From positions 62,001 through 126,000 of the forward strand of contig MU839175.1 of assembly GCA_030685235.1 (NCBI GenBank): 64,000 nucleotides of DNA, written 5' to 3'. Shown one piece after another: positions 11,330 to 21,010 of the stretch. Position 1 is the first letter of the stretch. Each line of letters starts with the position of its first letter. The position numbers were made by a program, and so were the translations under genes. A model generated the notes under the pieces. It was not told the origin of the DNA and did no database searches. It saw nothing but the letters and a program-made list of their open reading frames with translations. The DNA comes from Copromyces sp. CBS 386.78. Its lineage: Eukaryota; Ascomycota; Sordariomycetes; Sordariales; Sordariaceae.

Positions 11330-13043
11330 TATCGTCGGTCGAGGTGTTAGTGGCAGCCGTTTGCGGGGTATGTCCAGTGTGACTGCGATAAGGAATACAG
11401 AAGGGGGCTTAGACACTGTTGTCCACTGGAGTTGTGGAATGGTTCAACACGGCAACCAGTGGTGTAGAGTTTCCATTGTTTTTATCAGAAACTGGAATAC
11501 TCGGATTCGTAAGCTACCTTTGGTATTGTGGCTTTGTCCTTCTTGTCTGCTGTTCTCGTGATCGATGGATGCGTTCCGTTGCTGTCCATCAGGGTCCATG
11601 CTATGGTTATAATTGTTAGTGCACAGCTCTAAGCTCTGCCGTGGTGGGGTTACGTGGAGGTTGATGTCATTTCTGTGGCTGAGCAGTGGCTGCCTCCCTT
11701 GGCCATCCACAACCGGGGCTTGGCCCGACACTCACAATTGCCTGCCGGTGCATTTCCTTCCTCTCTTCATCGCGTTCAACATCACATCTTCAACTCGATA
11801 GACACTCAACCACATTTCCTTCCTGGACCAAGTCAACATGTGATGGACGTTTCAATCTAGATGCGACGCCAATGGACTGTATCCTGGCCTCATCGGCTTC
11901 TCTCTCGCCGCTCCCACTCTCAAACATGACCTCGACACTCGTGCCCCATGGCCCAACGGCCCCCTTGTAACCTCCGGCCGCTGGATCCGCCATGTCTCCG
12001 GTACCAGGCTGGCTGGTTTCTCTGGGTGCTGGCGGGGTCGTATTACATCCGCCCTGGGGGCTGTTGACCCGTGATTGGAGTGCCTGGAGAAGTCCGAGTT
12101 ATGTCAATGGCGCTTTAATTCCCATGGTCAAGAATACCCTCAGCTAGACTAACAACACCCCCAAGTACTCGTCAGCCTGCTCATACCGCTGGTCATGTTC
12201 AATGGGGTTATAAAGACCAAGGCCCACCCACCACGCAAACAAGAGAAGAGAAAGAGGGAAAACAAAGAAAAAAAAATTGGTATGGTAGCTGGCCATTCCC
12301 TCGTCGGTCACAGCTCAACCTCGTTAGCCCAGGTTAGACCCTTGTGGAAATCATGTAGATGACCGGTTTGTCTGAGCAATAGTTGTGTCGAAAACTGCCA
12401 CCACAAGGCTTCGAACCCGTGGCTTTTTGAGCGGGTGTACATATGGGTGCGTTGCACCAACTGCCGCTCGACCAACTACCCGCTGTTGTTGGAGAATCTT
12501 GTTGGGACGGGAGCTTATAAGGGACGGGCGGAGGGTGCTTGCTGGTGCCTAAGGCTGGACGCTCGATTCCACTTGGTTGCGCGCCTTCCACTTTGACCAG
12601 AGTGGACGGCTGGCTGTCATCCGATGTTGGCGGCAATGGATATTCCAACACGGGCAACTCTCTACAAGGCTGCCTGGCAGCCCCTGGGGTCCGGGTTAGG
12701 GTTGACAGCAGGGGGGCTGCCCGCTTTCTCTCCCTCACACTTGCCGTGGACACTCGTCTTTGTTATCGCCATTTTGATGGTTATCGCAATCAAAGCAATT
12801 GGAAACCAACAAAGTATCAGCCAATAATTCTTCTGCCAATTTTTCATGGCTTTCTTTTCGCCGAAAACCCCAAAGAAGCCCGGGGGTTACACGCACCAGA
12901 AACCCAAAATGCCCAGATTGGCAAAACGGCATTCGACCATGAACCCAAAGGTCACATATACTTGACTTGTTGCGTCTGCGTCAGTGCTTTGTTCGTTTGT
13001 ATTGCTGCCGCTCGACTTTGCGGTACCTATACTCACATTCACA
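11330..13043. other. Intergenic, 1.7 kb
   Basis: Promoter side of the SYLF gene (minus) and of the broken monooxygenase (plus). Scattered short frames carry no recognisable domain. It includes the tRNA-like segment described separately and a C/T/A-rich stretch before 13044. Confidence 0.5.
12395..12483 (-). other. tRNA-like segment with Pol III A and B boxes
   Basis: On the minus strand TGGTCGAGCGG (12464-12474) fits an A box and GGTTCGAAGCC (12407-12417) fits a B box, about 46 bp apart, a normal spacing for a class II tRNA or a tRNA with an intron. However, I cannot pair an acceptor stem, and the T stem forms only with an 8-nt loop. It is therefore more likely a tRNA pseudogene, a tRNA-derived (SINE-like) head, or chance than a working tRNA. 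Confidence 0.3.
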
Positions 13044-13643
13044 ATGGCAACAACAACAGAAGCAAACATAAACGGTGAGGTTGTCCTGATGGTCGAAAAG
13101 CTCAGCGAACTCTCATCACCATGTGCAAGCACAAGTGAGCCCAGCACGCCGAGAACCCTAGAGACTTCAGGCAGCTCTCAGCCTCGGTACACCTTCGTCC
13201 CCTTTGAGCCGCATCCGGGAAACCCCAGGTCTCGCATCAGCATCGTGAACAGGTTCATTGACCAGCCACGAGAAATCCGGGTTGCCGTGATCGGTGGTGG
13301 TCTCTCGGGTATTCTTGCTGGTGTTTTGCTTCCCGCCAAGGTCCCCAACATCAAGTTGACCATCTACGAGAAGAACCATGACTTTGTGAGTACACTCTCA
13401 CACATCCTTCCCTTACACTGACTTTCTCGACTTACACATTATACCAGGGAGGTACTTGGCTCGAGAACGTCTACCCCGGAGTGCGATGTGACATTTGGTG
13501 ACAATAGGTTTCACTGGTATTTGGGCAATGGATGGACGAGCAGGGAGGCGGATCCGGAGTCGGATATGACGCCGTATTTGAGGAGGCCTGACCAAAAGGT
13601 GGAGTTGAGGGATGTTCATGAGAGTTGGTGGAATTTGCCATGA
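13044..13643 (+). pseudogene. Broken FAD-dependent (Baeyer-Villiger-like) monooxygenase
   Basis: The start is intact. Exon 1 (13044-13385) encodes 114 residues with the FAD-binding VAVIGGGLSGILAGVLL and then YEKNHDF. A normal intron (13386-13447) leads to GGTWLENVYPGVRCDIW, the second conserved block of flavin monooxygenases, and then a TGA at 13499. A relic, FGDNRFHWYLGNGW to DVHESWWNLP, continues in another frame to 13643. Family members have 500 or more residues; this one keeps only the N-terminal Rossmann part plus what may be a tail, so the centre has been deleted and the frame shifted. It could still be transcribed but would not make a working oxygenase. Its neighbour is an intact MDR reductase. 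Confidence 0.8.
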
Positions 13644-13995
13644 TTTTCTGTAATTTCTGCTGTTTTTGGGCTGTTTTGAGGAGAAATAAGCATCAACTTT
13701 CTACGCTTGGGTTTGCACAGCCTAAACGGCTGTACAGGATTGCTGCACCCAGATTGGACATTGGTGTTCACAGCTTGATTCACTGTTTATGACTGACAGT
13801 CTGGAGATTTTACCGGCCGTGAGATCAATTGATTAGCAAGTGCAAACGATGATCAAGCGGGTACGGCCAGCTTCTTACCTTACCTACCTAGGTACCCTGC
13901 CATCAAGTCTCATCCAAATATCCAATGCCAAATCCATCCAAACATTCAGCCTCATTGAACGACGTTCACCCAGCCCAAGTCCCAAGATACCTTAC

Positions 13996-15445
13996 TTATC
14001 CAGCAACTCTAACGACCAATTTTCCACCACTAATCTCTCCCCTCCTCATCCTATCCAGACCCTTGTTGTTGATGCTCCCCAACCCTTGCTCAACATCAAT
14101 AATCTCTGGTGCCTTCACCAGCCCTTCCGCCAACAACCTCTCCAACCACCGGCACAAAGCACCCCCAACCTCTGGGACTTGGTGGAACAGCTTGATCGGC
14201 ACCGTATGGAACATGGTACCCTCAGGTGCTTGCTGCTTTGGCAGACCAGTAAGACCAATCAGATGAGCTCCCAGGAGAGTCTCCTCCTTGGGCGTTCCCG
14301 GCGGCGACGGTGGTGCCTCCATGTCGCCAGCCGGTAGCGCAATTGAGTCGACATTATCAGGTGAAAGCGCATGAAGCAACCAAGTAGCCGATTCCCGACC
14401 GCGGGTGTCCACGCCAAAACGGAGCTTTGAGGTTCCCTTGAGGTTCTGACGGATAATCTGCACCGCCCGTTCAGGGTCGTGGCTGTCCACCAGCAGGTCG
14501 GCCTTCATGTTCAGTACCTCGTGGTTCGAATTCGATAGAGGTAGCCTCAGGCCGTGCTTGGCCTTGTCGACTATCGTGACGACCTTTAGACCCGCGAGCT
14601 TAGCCAACTGAATGGTCAAGTTGGCACTTATTGAGCTTCCGCCCCATACGGCGACCCAATCGCCTGCCTTGGCTCGCTCGTGGGAACGGATCCCGTCAAG
14701 GCATTCGGAGCGGATCTGGATGTCCTCTGCTAGGGAATCGTGGGGCACCGAGGAGCGGAGAAGGGAGAAGAGATCGGGCCCGGAGAGGACGGAGGAGAAG
14801 TCAACGCCCATGCACACGCCGAGGGAAAGGGCGGCGGCGACGAAGGCCACGCCGAGAGTGGAGCCCTCTTCGGGGGAAAGGGAGGGTGGGATGCGGACGG
14901 TGTAGTAGTCGAAGGAGATGATGTATTCTTGGTAGGCAGCTTTGCGGAGGTCACGGTAGTCGGTGGAGATGACGAGGACCTGGGGAGGTGTTTGTTAGTG
15001 GTGCATCATGAGATGGGACGGAGAAGGATATTTGATGGGGCATGATGAAAGGGAAGTGCGATGAACACGGATAAGATGAAGATGGATGAGATGAATGTGA
15101 CATGGACATACCCTATCTCTTGGCTTAATCCTCGAGTCTTTCCTTGATGTCTGAACAACTTCACCTGCACACTCACGCCCGGAGATGTATGGTAGTTCGG
15201 GGATGGCAAAGTTGAAGTCACTTGATGAGTGTTAGCGGACGTTTTCCCCCAGACAAGAGACGATATGATGGAACTCACGGTGCCTTCCAATCAATGGGGT
15301 TAAGCCCAATGGCCTGTGTCCTCACAAGCATATCGTGCTCACCCTCTAATTGTGGGACGGGATAGTTATCTGTGAGCTGGTATGGTTGTTTTGCCGCGTG
15401 CAGAAGGAGTACTGTCTGCTTCTCTGGGGTCGGTAGAGGTTCCAT
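13996..15445 (-). CDS. Zinc-type dehydrogenase / enoyl reductase-like (MDR family)
   Basis: Three exons, complement(13996..14979, 15112..15220, 15279..15445), 419 residues. Both introns are GT-AG (GTGAGT and GTATGT donors), and the joins restore LNPIDWKAPDFNFAIP and KPRDRVLVISTDYR, typical of the medium-chain dehydrogenase/reductase fold. The catalytic-domain segment ELPYISGRECAGEVVQ and the NADPH-binding segment DWVAVWGGSSISANLTIQLAKLAG follow. I see no structural zinc cysteines, so this is the zinc-free quinone reductase/trans-enoyl reductase branch (ToxD/LovC-like). The start is the ATG at 15445; the frame extends upstream but without an ATG. Members often sit in secondary-metabolite clusters. 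Here the neighbours are broken oxygenases, so a decayed cluster is possible but unproven. Confidence 0.88.
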
Positions 15446-16450
15446 GTCTGTGGTAACTGGTGCCGTTGATGACAATATCTTCTACGGAGCTTCTATAGGG
15501 ACAAACGCTTGATGAAAGATATGATGTGTGATGCTTAGGTTGCTGTTCAAGGTTAAGGTGCTTGCGTTATCTAAGGTAGGGTCGAAGTGTACCTTAGCAA
15601 TCGGAGTAGTGTTTAAGTAGCGTGCGTCGGAGTACAAGGACTGGTACTTGAGTGACCTCCGGCTTGTCGATGTTTCTGGCTTGTTGTGATTTGTTGTACT
15701 GTAGCAAACAACAACACAATGAAGTGTCGAAAGTTACAAGAATTTATAAACCCTCTGAAACGGAAGGGAAAAGGGAACTGGCCACCGGTTGACCGAATCG
15801 AATCCAACACGAACTGATACACTCGGGATGATCTCCGTCGAGTGCCTGACAATCCGGTCTAGTGTTGAATTGCGCCATCTCAGTCGTATTCGACTCAATT
15901 GATGTGTGCATCTCTTGGGAAGAGCCAGAGGCTTGTCGTTGGACAACCGCCACAACTGGGTGTCAACCTTGATTGCAGCTCTGCAGCTCATCCAGTCTCA
16001 CTCTGGTATAGAAAGGACAATGGAGGGGGGAACCGCGATGGCTGTCAATGTCCCGTCCATCCAGCGGCAGCGCCAATCCCTCGGATATCATTACAAAGAT
16101 GCTATCTTGAAGCACTTGGCGAAGAGGTCGGAGTTGCTGCCGTGCTGATGAGCACCATGCCCGCGTCAATCACGCAATCGGCCTCGACCAGACGCCTCTA
16201 CAACTCCCGCGCAACCGTTTTCGAGCACGACACCAGTGACCAGTAACGACGGTCGCAATATCGACTATCACGACACTCTTTGCCATCATTGAGTGATTGA
16301 TATAGCGTCTCGGTAAGGAAGCTTGGGTGTTCTTTATAATGGTAAATCGCCCTAGTCGTCGTCGTCATTGATCGGTTGTTTTGTTTTGTTTAAATCTGGT
16401 CGAAAGTCAACAAACCCCTTTTGAAAAATTCTTGGCGACGACAACAACAA
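15446..16450. other. Intergenic, 1 kb
   Basis: Lies between the MDR reductase start and the LTR element. Small frames on plus (for example 15899-16246) have no recognisable domain. The last part is a run of ACA units leading to the insertion site. Confidence 0.45.
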
Positions 16451-16455
16451 CAACC

Positions 16456-16615
16456 TGTTGGAGGCTGGAAAAGGCGACAACGAAAAGGGCTTAATTCTGG
16501 AGTTGTCTAACGGAAGAGGAGAAACGGAAACCAGGGCAGCCTAAATACCTAGAAGGCGTATGCCAGTGAATGGGCAAGGCTAGTAAATGGTAGCCTAGGG
16601 TACGGACTTCCAATA
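16456..16615. repeat. LTR copy 1 (160 bp)
   Basis: Begins TGTTGGAGGC and ends ACTTCCAATA. It stays GC-balanced and differs from copy 3 almost only by C/T and G/A changes. It is preceded by the CAACC duplication. Confidence 0.88.
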
Positions 16616-17639
16616 CACCCCCGTAGGCCGGCCTAATAAGACCTGGCTCCGAAGAAAACCTTTAACTATATATATTATAAAATCCGTTCCCAAAAGGGCG
16701 AAATGAAGGCATTTCCATCTCTATTTTAAATCTTCTATTAATATTTATCAGCTTTAAAATATCTTCGTTAAAAAGGGGAATTCTAGTAATTAATTAAAGC
16801 CCTATAAAAAAGGGGAATTCTAGTAATTAATTAAGGCCCTATAACTTTTTAATTTGAAATAGAATAGTTTACTTAAGTATTAGATTTTATAAAGGGTATA
16901 ATATAATTAGTATAGGTACTAATTTAAATAATCGATAAAGTTCTACGAAGAAAGAAAAAAGGGAAGGGAGTTTATAAAGTAGGCGAATTAACTAATTATC
17001 CTTTTTAAGGGACGTATAGTATATAGGCTAAGGGGGTTTACCGGTATAGTAGGGTTATTAGTATAATAATTCGCCTAACGATTATTAAGTATATTAATTA
17101 TAGGTATTAGCCTTATAATAAATTCTTTTATTCCTCTTATTATTTTTCCTTAATTAATTCTTTAGGATTAGGGTTAATAAAATACTCTTTAATAAATTCG
17201 CCTCTTTTCTTTTTAATTATTACTTTTAGGTATTAATTTCTTTAAATTAATTAGGGTTTATTATTGTTAAAAGGATAGACTTTATTATTACTATTAAAAA
17301 ATATAATAGATTTATCGGTTACTATAAAGTAAAGTAAATTTTATAATTATTAAAAGACGAAGTAATTAAATTTTATAGGGTAAAAGAAAGAAAGTTAAGT
17401 AAATAAAAAGGTTAATTTTAGTTTAATAAATAAAAAAGTGAATAAAAGGTAACCGTTTCGGTAATTTTGGTTAAAGGGTAAATCTTTTAATAAAATTATT
17501 ATTATTACGATTAAAAATCGATAATAGCGATATCGCCCTTTTAATAAGATTATTACCCTCCTATACCTTTATAGATAAAAGGTATAGGAAGTTAAAGTAC
17601 TTTTAAAAGGGTACGTGTAATAAGCGAGGGTTTATAACC

Positions 17640-17799
17640 TATTGGAGGCTAGAAAAGGCGATAATAAAAAGGGCTTAATTTTGGAGTTGTCTAACGGAAG
17701 AGGAAAAACGGAAATTAAAGCAGCTTAAATACTTAGAAGGCGTATACTAGTAAATAGGCAAGGCTAGTAAATAGTAGCCTAGGGTACGGACTTCTAATA
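17640..17799. repeat. LTR copy 2 (160 bp), most mutated
   Basis: Begins TATTGGAGGC and ends CTTCTAATA. It has the most transitions of the three, for example AAATTAAAGC where copy 1 has AAACCAGGGC. It is shared by the two tandem units. Confidence 0.88.
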
Positions 17800-18823
17800 T
17801 ACCCCTATAGGCCGGCCTAATAAGACCTGGTTCCGAAGAAAACTTCTAACTATATATATTATAAAATCCGTTCTTAAAAGGGCGAAATAAGGGTATTTCT
17901 ATTTTTATTTTAGGTCTTCTATTAATATTTATTGGCTTTAAAATATTTTTATTAAAAAGGGGAATTTTAGTAATTAATTAAAGCCCTATAAAAAAGGGGA
18001 ATTCTAGTAATTAACTAAAGCCCTATAATTTCTTAATTTAAAATAGAATAATTTATTTAAATATTAGATTTTATAAGGGGTATAATATAATTAATATAAA
18101 TATTAACCTAAATAATCGATAAGGTTCTACGAAAAAAGAAAGAAGGGAAGGGAATTTATAGGGTAAGCGAATTAATTAATTATCCTTTTTAAAGGACGTA
18201 TAATATATAAATTAAAGGGGTTTACTAATATAATAGGGTTACCGGTATAGTAATTCGCCTAGCGATTATTAAATATATTAATTATAAATATTAGTCCTAT
18301 AATAGATTCTTCTACTCCTTTTATCGTTTTTCCTTAATTAATTCTTTAGAATTAGAGTTAATAAAATACTCTTCGATAAATTCGCCTCTTTTCTTTTTAA
18401 TTATTACTTTTAAATATTAATTTCTTTAAATCGGTTAGGGTTTATTATCGTTAAAAAAATAGACTTTATTGTTATTATTAAAAGGTATAATAAATTTATC
18501 GGTTACTACGAAGTAGGGTAAATTTTATAATTACTAAAAGACGAAGTAGTTAGACTTTGTAAGGTAAAAGAAAGAAAGCCGGGTAAATAAGAAGGTTAAT
18601 TTTAATTTAATAAATAAAAAAGTGAATAAAAGGTAATTATTTCAGTAATTTTAGTTAAAGGGTAGATCTTTTGATAAGATCGTCGTTATTACGACTAAAA
18701 GTCGATAATGGCGATATCGCCCTTTTAATAGGATCGTTACCCTCCTATACCCCCGTAGATAGAAGGCGTAGGAGGCTAGAGTGCTTTTGAAAGGGTGCGC
18801 GCAATGGGCGAAGGCTTATAACT

Positions 18824-18983
18824 TATTGGAGGCTAGAAAAGGCGATAACGAAAAAGGCTTAATTCTGGAGTTGTCTAACGGAAGAGGAGAAACGGAAACT
18901 AGGGCGGCCTAAATACCTGGAAGGCGTGTGCCAGTGAATAGGCAAGGCCAGTGAATGGCAGCCCAGGGCACGGACTTCCAACA
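18824..18983. repeat. LTR copy 3 (160 bp)
   Basis: Begins TATTGGAGGC and ends ACTTCCAACA, followed at once by CAACC. Its right part is the least mutated of the three and best shows the terminal CCAACA. Confidence 0.88.
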
Positions 18984-19066
18984 CAACCTTTAATTTCAGT
19001 GAATTCAGCAGCGTACATCAACAACCACTTCTGAAACAATCACTGAGACCAGACACATCAGCAGCC

Positions 19067-19749
19067 ATGTCCAACCCAATCGGCGAGTCAGGCCAAACTA
19101 GGCCCAAGAAGAAGCTCATCATTAATGCCTTCGTCGAGATGTCTAAGTTGACTAAGCCACACCTTGACCCGTTTTCGACGCTGTCAATTATGGAGCAAGA
19201 AAACAAACACCATCCATCAACTTCAACTTCACTTTGCCATCAATGGCCCTGTACTGTCTTCACCTGGAATATCCATGCATCCACCAACCATTCACCTTCA
19301 CCACGAAACAAATCTACACTAACACCTAAACAGGCTGGGCTCCGGCCATCAATCCCCCGGCCTGTTGATAGCTTTAACTTTGTAAGTTGATTCGTTACAC
19401 ATCCATCCATTAACTTCGGTTCCCTTGCATCACAACTAACCCAAGCTCAGGCATATGCCGGATGCCCTCTTCCCACAGTCCTTCCAGGACATCTCACATC
19501 ATCGACCTTCTCTTGCCCGAGTTGCGGAAGCGCGGTCTCTCTCTTCTGGGACGACTATACTGTTCCCGGCGGAACATTTCAATATACCGTGAGAACTTTT
19601 ATGGTGCTGAGGGCCAGAAGTATCCTTTGGACGAGCATATTGCGTCCAAGTACCAGTGGAAGGCTGGAGTGCCAGCGGAGGAGCACAAGAATTCCGGAGT
19701 TGTAGGGAGCGGAAGTGGTGGTGTTGGGTTAGGGCGTCAAAAAATCTGA
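19067..19749 (+). pseudogene. Broken FMN-dependent monooxygenase (NtaA/DszA-like)
   Basis: The N-terminus, from 19067, has the family's start: TRPKKKLIINAFVEM. The next conserved segments are absent. From about 19450, pieces of the C-terminus appear in different frames: MPDALFPQSFQDI, IIDLLLPELRKRGL, LFWDDYTVPGGTF and ENFYGAEGQKYPLDEHIASK, which in intact enzymes form one continuous tail. At least two small frameshifts separate them, one in a CT run near 19540. The region spans under 700 bp where an intact gene needs about 1400, so the centre is deleted. Intact members use FMNH2 to oxidise small molecules. It begins 84 bp after the LTR element; the two events may be linked, but this is not shown. 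Confidence 0.75.
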
Positions 19750-19761
19750 ATACAAGCATAC

Positions 19762-20518
19762 AATCTAATACTGGTTTGTTTGTTAACTCGAGACTTCGAA
19801 TCAACTTCCTTAGGCGTTTTGACATCTTGATAATTCGTTTCGTTCCATAATCAAGGCATATCTTACCTTATATATACTATTTTAGAGAGTTTGATATAGA
19901 GAAAACCTACCCACACACACCCTCAATCTATATACACACACCGCCCCCCATATGATAGCTGACATCGAAATATTATGGTTTTGTATAGTAAAATCCAGTT
20001 TTCTCGTGTTATATACCATCCCTGCTCGATCTGACAAGTGCGCTGAGACTGCTAGAGTCGTGATACTTTCATAGTGTTGTGAATCCCCCTCCAAACCTCG
20101 ATATCATACGCAATATACGTGACAGTAGTATAGATCTGGGGTGCGACGTCGCGTTGCATTAAATGCCTCGAAATCGCTGAGTCTGGGCGACTGTAGTAAT
20201 CTAGAAATTTTAGCGAAATGTTACGTGCATCAAAATTGTGAAATTTAGTGGGTAAAATGGGGATTTTTCATGTAGGTGTCATAGGTGGAACCCGGGCTGT
20301 TAGGGTAAGGGTTATGTTAAGAATAGTGTGTGTATGTAGATTGAGGGTGTGTGTGGGTAGGAATACTCTTGATATACGATATTAATTTTCATTAGAGCCC
20401 TTTTGAACTGTACAAAACCATTTATATCTATACTTATAAGGGGTTAAGAACAATTTAAGAAAGATCTCATCCAATTGACCAGGCGTACCGAGCTAACAAA
20501 TAAACTAGTATTAGATTG
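19762..20518. mobile_element. TIR element, 757 bp, MITE-like
   Basis: The first 30 bp (19762-19791, starting caatctaatac) are the inverted copy of the last 30 bp (20489-20518) with three transition mismatches. TA flanks both ends (19760-19761, 20519-20520), as expected from Tc1/mariner-type insertion. A second, inner inverted repeat of 36 bp (19906-19941 and 20326-20361, cctacccacacacaccctca...) has one mismatch. There is no transposase frame. The best reading is a small non-autonomous DNA transposon with terminal and subterminal inverted repeats. With only 30-bp ends, the exact boundary is moderately certain. Confidence 0.7.
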
Positions 20519-20759
20519 TATAAGATGTGAAATTCCCACTATGATATTACTATTCCGTTTTCGTCCTGTCCTGCTTGTATCAGCATCTGCACATGTCCAC
20601 CCGTATTGAGGTTGACTTACCTGGGTCCAGTAAGCGCAACCACTGCCTAGTACCTTGGTGATGGCCGCCATGAGATACACAGGTTCCATTCTTCGGAGCC
20701 GTCCTCACCTCCTCTATTAATACCTTTACCTGCCCCACCTACTCTTTGTCTCCTCATCC

Positions 20760-20985
20760 AAACATTATCCATCTCAATCTCCTCCCAGACCTCAGGCAAA
20801 CTCCCCGATAGCTCACAAAGAACATCGAGGGGGCTCAATCCATCTTCCGCGCTCTGGAAAGGATCCGCCTCCTTCGTAGCAAGAAGCACAACTAGGACCT
20901 CAAACAAATTCTTCTTGCCTTGTGTCTCCTCCTCCTTCTCACCAATCACCATCGACATAGAGATTATCCTCAATGGGTCCTCCAC
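20760..20985 (-). pseudogene. Remnant of an ankyrin-type C-terminus
   Basis: A minus-strand frame just after the stop of the first NLR gene reads FEVLVVLLATKEADPFQ, then DGLSPLDVLCEL. It resembles the end of the ankyrin region of the NLR gene at 49.9-54.4 kb (CMKVLLATRRVNPFH, GKSPFVRAQ). I could not find a splice that joins it in frame to the upstream gene, so it is probably a leftover of a longer C-terminus. Confidence 0.45.
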
Positions 20986-21010
20986 CGTCGCAATTCACAA
21001 TCCTACCATT

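Larger units (their letters stand above)
16456..18983. mobile_element. Tandem LTR element (TRIM-like), RIP-mutated
   Basis: Three 160-bp LTR-like repeats (16456-16615, 17640-17799, 18824-18983) alternate with two 1024-bp internal segments (16616-17639, 17800-18823), so the period is exactly 1184 bp. The repeats begin TGTTGG and end CCAACA (RIP variants TATTGG, CCAATA, CTAATA), the classic TG...CA inverted ends. The whole block is flanked by the direct repeat CAACC (16451-16455 and 18984-18988), a 5-bp target duplication. The internal segments are AT-rich with no coding capacity. No clear primer-binding site or polypurine tract was found next to the LTRs. This looks like a short non-autonomous LTR retroelement (TRIM/LARD class) in the tandem form LTR-int-LTR-int-LTR. 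The middle repeat is the most mutated. Confidence 0.88.

Noticed and set aside
12395..12483. A functional tRNA gene
   Set aside because: A and B boxes fit but acceptor and T stems do not pair properly, so it was listed only as tRNA-like.
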